A DNA stretch of 37,412 bases from an uncultured Bacteroidota bacterium (GTDB taxonomy: Bacteria > Bacteroidota > Bacteroidia > Bacteroidales > VadinHA17). Shown in pieces: positions 35,063 through 37,412 of this stretch (position 1 is its first letter; every line of letters starts with the position of its first letter). Location of the stretch: assembly GCA_937864815.1 (NCBI GenBank), contig CALMJY010000150.1, positions 1 to 37,412 on the forward strand. The letters are read 5' to 3'. Under the pieces are notes generated by a model that saw only the letters and a program-made list of their open reading frames with translations, was not told the origin of the DNA and ran no database searches. Made by a program: the position numbers and the translations under genes.

Positions 35063-36310
35063 TTAGTCTTCAGTCCTGTCGGTAACATTTGGTTTGAGAA
35101 CCAAAAGTTGTAAAGCTATTGCTGCAGCCACCGGTATGGCAAGCAGGGCAATATCAGGTCCAAGACTACCGGCATCTGTTGATTTACCAAGCCAGCTTGT
35201 AACAAGGGCACCCGAAAAAACCCCGGTCATATTCATCAGACCATATCCTGCGGCCCGGTGACCAGGAGAAACAAACTGGCACAGGATAGGCATGTTATTG
35301 GCATCAAACATACCAAATCCGATTCCGAACAGCACTCCCCCGCCCAGGATACTGATTAGCCCGTTACCAAATCCAAGAAGAACAAGAGCCGGAATTGTCA
35401 GCGACAAGCCTATAGCTCCGGTATATATCCGTCCGCGTAAATTTATTCCGATCCAGCGGTCAGCTATGATTCCGCCTGTCAGTACACCAATAAATGATGA
35501 AATTGCTATAGTTATTGTGCTCAAAGGTCCTGCAACTGACATATTAATCTGAAGGCTCTCAGAAAATAAGGTCGGAAGCCAGTTCTTAATACCCCAGCCG
35601 GGGAAACTTGGGGTAGCAAAATAAAATAGGATTATCCAGAAACTTGCTGTTCCAAGCAGCATTGACAAACTGTGTGCTATTGAACGGAACCCAGATGATG
35701 ATGGCTTGAGCTCTTTTGTTTCCACTTTAGATGCTCGCTTCTCATTTAGCAGCAGAATCAGAACTACCGAGTATATGATCCCACATAGGCCAAAGCTTTG
35801 AAAAGCAGTCTGCCACGACCAGTTAGCTGCAACAGTGGCACCGAATCCACCAAGGGCCTGTCCGGTATAAAGGCCTGTCATATGAATTCCTACTGCAAGC
35901 GATCGTGTATTTCCCCTGTGATAATCTGCTATCAGGGCCAGACCGGTGGGAATATAGAGTGCTTCACTAACTCCCATTACAGCACGCAAAACATAAAGCT
36001 GGCTAAACGATGTTGCATAACCCATCATAAGAGTAACGAATGACCAGACCCCAAGGCTGCCTATAATCAGCCACTTCCGGTTTATTCTGTCAGCAACCAG
36101 CCCTGCCAATGGAGACATCAGTCCGTAAATCCATAAGAAAACAGCCATGAGCCTGCCGAAGTTTTCAGCAGATTCAAGTTCACTAATATCCCCCATTATT
36201 GATGATTTCATGGTTGAAAGCATCTGACGGTCCATATAATTAAGCAGGGCCACCATCCATAGCAATGCAACCACCAGCCAGGGATACCAGGACTTTTCTT
36301 TCAGATTCAT
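35063..36310 (-). CDS. MFS transporter, anion:cation symporter type, probably for sialic or sugar acids
   Basis: 415 residues with twelve predicted helices. NYMDRQMLSTM at 24-34 and the ALYIPTGLALIADY block in helix 4 are typical of the ACS branch that carries hexuronates, galactonate and sialate. The gene starts inside the stop codon of the N-acetylneuraminate lyase gene upstream (four-base ATGA overlap), so it is translated with it; a sialate-type substrate is the simplest reading. It ends 15 bases from the GH92 stop in convergent orientation. Confidence 0.87.
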   Translation of the reverse strand: MNLKEKSWYPWLVVALLWMVALLNYMDRQMLSTMKSSIMGDISELESAENFGRLMAVFLWIYGLMSPLAGLVADRINRKWLIIGSLGVWSFVTLMMGYATSFSQLYVLRAVMGVSEALYIPTGLALIADYHRGNTRSLAVGIHMTGLYTGQALGGFGATVAANWSWQTAFQSFGLCGIIYSVVLILLLNEKRASKVETKELKPSSSGFRSIAHSLSMLLGTASFWIILFYFATPSFPGWGIKNWLPTLFSESLQINMSVAGPLSTITIAISSFIGVLTGGIIADRWIGINLRGRIYTGAIGLSLTIPALVLLGFGNGLISILGGGVLFGIGFGMFDANNMPILCQFVSPGHRAAGYGLMNMTGVFSGALVTSWLGKSTDAGSLGPDIALLAIPVAAAIALQLLVLKPNVTDRTED

Positions 36311-37233
36311 TTCACAGAAAACAGGTTATCTATTCCGAGTGCTTTAACGTCTTTCTCAAAGAGGTAATATGTCCTGGAATCAAGATTCTTTATAGGCAAG
36401 CGAAACTCTCCGCAGTCTACACCTATGTATTTCATAAAGGCCTTGCCTGTTCCCATCCCTCCGTATTTCCCTAAAAGATGTATCATCTTAATTGACAAGA
36501 TTTGCAGGTTTCTTGCATCATCCATTCTTCCGTCAATGAAAGCTTTTATCAATTCATTGTACAGTGGAGCTGCATAATTGAAAGTACTCCCGACTGCACC
36601 TCTTGCGCCAACAGCGAGTGAAGGGAGAAGGTTTTCATCACGCCCCCAAAGCATCTCAAAGGTTCCATTCTTATAGTTAAGACATGTCATGAAATCCATG
36701 AAATCCTCGTGAGTATACTTTATTCCTGCAAAATTCGGAAGCATCTCAGCAATCCTGGCAATAAAGCGAGCCATTGGAATGTTTACCCCTGTAAGAACAG
36801 GAATGTGATAATAATAAACAGGCATTTCAGGTACGGCTTCACCAACTCTCGCAACAAATTCAGCCAGGTAGTTTTCGTCGGAAGGTTTGAAATAATACGG
36901 ACCCAGAACAGCAATTGCGTATATTCCTGATTCATATGATAGTTTTGCATTTTCAATGCATTCTTTATAAGATGTTCCTCCTACAAGATTTATAATACGA
37001 ACAGCATTATCCTTTCTATAACACCCCGCCCACTTTTCAGTCTGCTGTTGTTTCTCTTTTTGTGTCAGTGAAACACCTTCTCCTGTTGATCCATTAATGA
37101 AAGCGCCTACTACTCCGTTATTCTTCAACATGTTATAGTATTCAGGAATTATATCTGGATTGAGGTTTCCTGCCTTATCCATCGGTGTAAAAGGTGCTGC
37201 AATAAGTCCTTCAAATTTTTTATGCTTTTTCAT
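36307..37233 (-). CDS. nanA: N-acetylneuraminate lyase (DHDPS/NAL superfamily)
   Basis: I place the start at the ATG at 37233 (308 residues); the frame is open to 37311, but those 26 codons look like untranslated leader. The TIM-barrel motifs are GSTGEG (48-53), YYYHIP with the catalytic Tyr142, GIKYTHEDF with Schiff-base Lys172, and GRDE (197-200), which corresponds to the Asp-Glu pair that contacts N-acetylneuraminate. That set separates true neuraminate lyases from dihydrodipicolinate synthases and favours cleavage of sialic acid to N-acetylmannosamine and pyruvate. It is cytoplasmic. The next gene is an ACS-type transporter overlapping by four bases; no epimerase or kinase is seen in the window. 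Confidence 0.85.
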   Translation of the reverse strand: MKKHKKFEGLIAAPFTPMDKAGNLNPDIIPEYYNMLKNNGVVGAFINGSTGEGVSLTQKEKQQQTEKWAGCYRKDNAVRIINLVGGTSYKECIENAKLSYESGIYAIAVLGPYYFKPSDENYLAEFVARVGEAVPEMPVYYYHIPVLTGVNIPMARFIARIAEMLPNFAGIKYTHEDFMDFMTCLNYKNGTFEMLWGRDENLLPSLAVGARGAVGSTFNYAAPLYNELIKAFIDGRMDDARNLQILSIKMIHLLGKYGGMGTGKAFMKYIGVDCGEFRLPIKNLDSRTYYLFEKDVKALGIDNLFSVK

Positions 37234-37291
37234 TTTTTCTTTTAAATTTAGTATCTTTTTTATGATAAGCCCATAAGCCGGAGTAATGAAA

Positions 37292-37299
37292 CAAAAATA
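37292..37299 (-). promoter_or_regulatory. Candidate -7 box for the neuraminate lyase operon
   Basis: Read on the minus strand this is TATTTTTG, an exact TAnnTTTG match, about 59 bases upstream of the preferred start. No -33 TTG lies at the right distance, so confidence is low. If real, it makes a start at 37311 impossible. Confidence 0.3.
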
Positions 37300-37387
37300 A
37301 TTGATAATCATTAATAACCCTTTACTTTTTTCTTTGTTTGACTGCCGGATGGAAATCGTAAATTTGAATAAAATATTATGAAATTTT

Positions 37388-37412
37388 AAACCACAAAGGC
37401 AAAAAGGATTTC
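37388..37412. repeat. Partial ACCACAAAGG-type intergenic repeat at the window edge
   Basis: The last bases, ACCACAAAGGCAAAAAGG, resemble the ACCACAAAGGCACAAAGG repeats scattered between genes in many Bacteroidota. Only one copy is visible before the window ends. Confidence 0.3.

Noticed and set aside
36307-37311. Longer start at 37311 for the neuraminate lyase
   Set aside because: The added 26 residues are not part of the barrel family, and a candidate -7 box at 37292-37299 would lie inside them.

Overview
The window looks like a chromosomal segment of a free-living or gut-type member of the Bacteroidota, probably the Bacteroidales/Marinilabiliales side, although rank below phylum cannot be fixed from the sequence. 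The evidence is the AT-leaning base use, two TonB-dependent receptors with N-terminal carboxypeptidase-regulatory-like domains, LytS/LytTR signalling, PspC/PadR genes, GH92 and GH36-type glycosidases, FucP-type and ACS-type sugar transporters, and promoters of the phylum's TTG-N19/20-TAnnTTTG type. No rRNA, tRNA, CRISPR array, transposase, phage gene or SusC/SusD pair was seen.

Layout. (1) 1-5269, minus strand: a tight catabolic cluster, read from 5269 downward: an HGSNAT/DUF5009-like membrane acyltransferase, a secreted GH36/melibiase-like glycosidase, a Tat-type enolase-superfamily enzyme, and a carbon-nitrogen hydrolase cut by the window edge. (2) 5270-5842: a 573-base divergent intergenic region. 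(3) 5843-10577, plus strand: a giant FG-GAP/ASPIC-UnbV (CRTAC1-like) lipoprotein overlapping a vanadium-dependent haloperoxidase lipoprotein with a full set of vanadate-binding residues. (4) 10618-21461, minus strand: a mixed run of a secreted protein, FucP-type transporter, YceI protein, SDR oxidoreductase, SPOR-like/beta-barrel outer membrane protein, glycosyltransferase, rhomboid protease, TonB-dependent receptor and Gfo/Idh/MocA oxidoreductase. (5) 21638-25809, plus strand: a TonB-dependent receptor followed directly by a LytS-type kinase and a LytTR regulator. (6) 26020-28578: a PspC-PadR-PspC operon with a dyad over its promoter and a good terminator. (7) 28729-32635: envelope genes, including a paralogue of the beta-barrel protein in region 4, a membrane-anchored protein with ADP-ribosyltransferase-like features, a secreted protein, and a lysozyme-fold candidate. 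(8) 32696-37233: a GH92 glycosidase facing an N-acetylneuraminate lyase-MFS transporter operon.

Taken together this is ordinary Bacteroidota accessory genome devoted to glycan or glycoside capture and to envelope sensing. The points most worth following are the GH92 enzyme with Gln in place of the usual catalytic-acid Glu, the overlapping CRTAC1-haloperoxidase pair, the two-member outer-membrane family with an almost invariant C-terminus, the palindrome on the PspC/PadR promoter, and the small ART-like membrane protein. I did not find a clearly unprecedented system.
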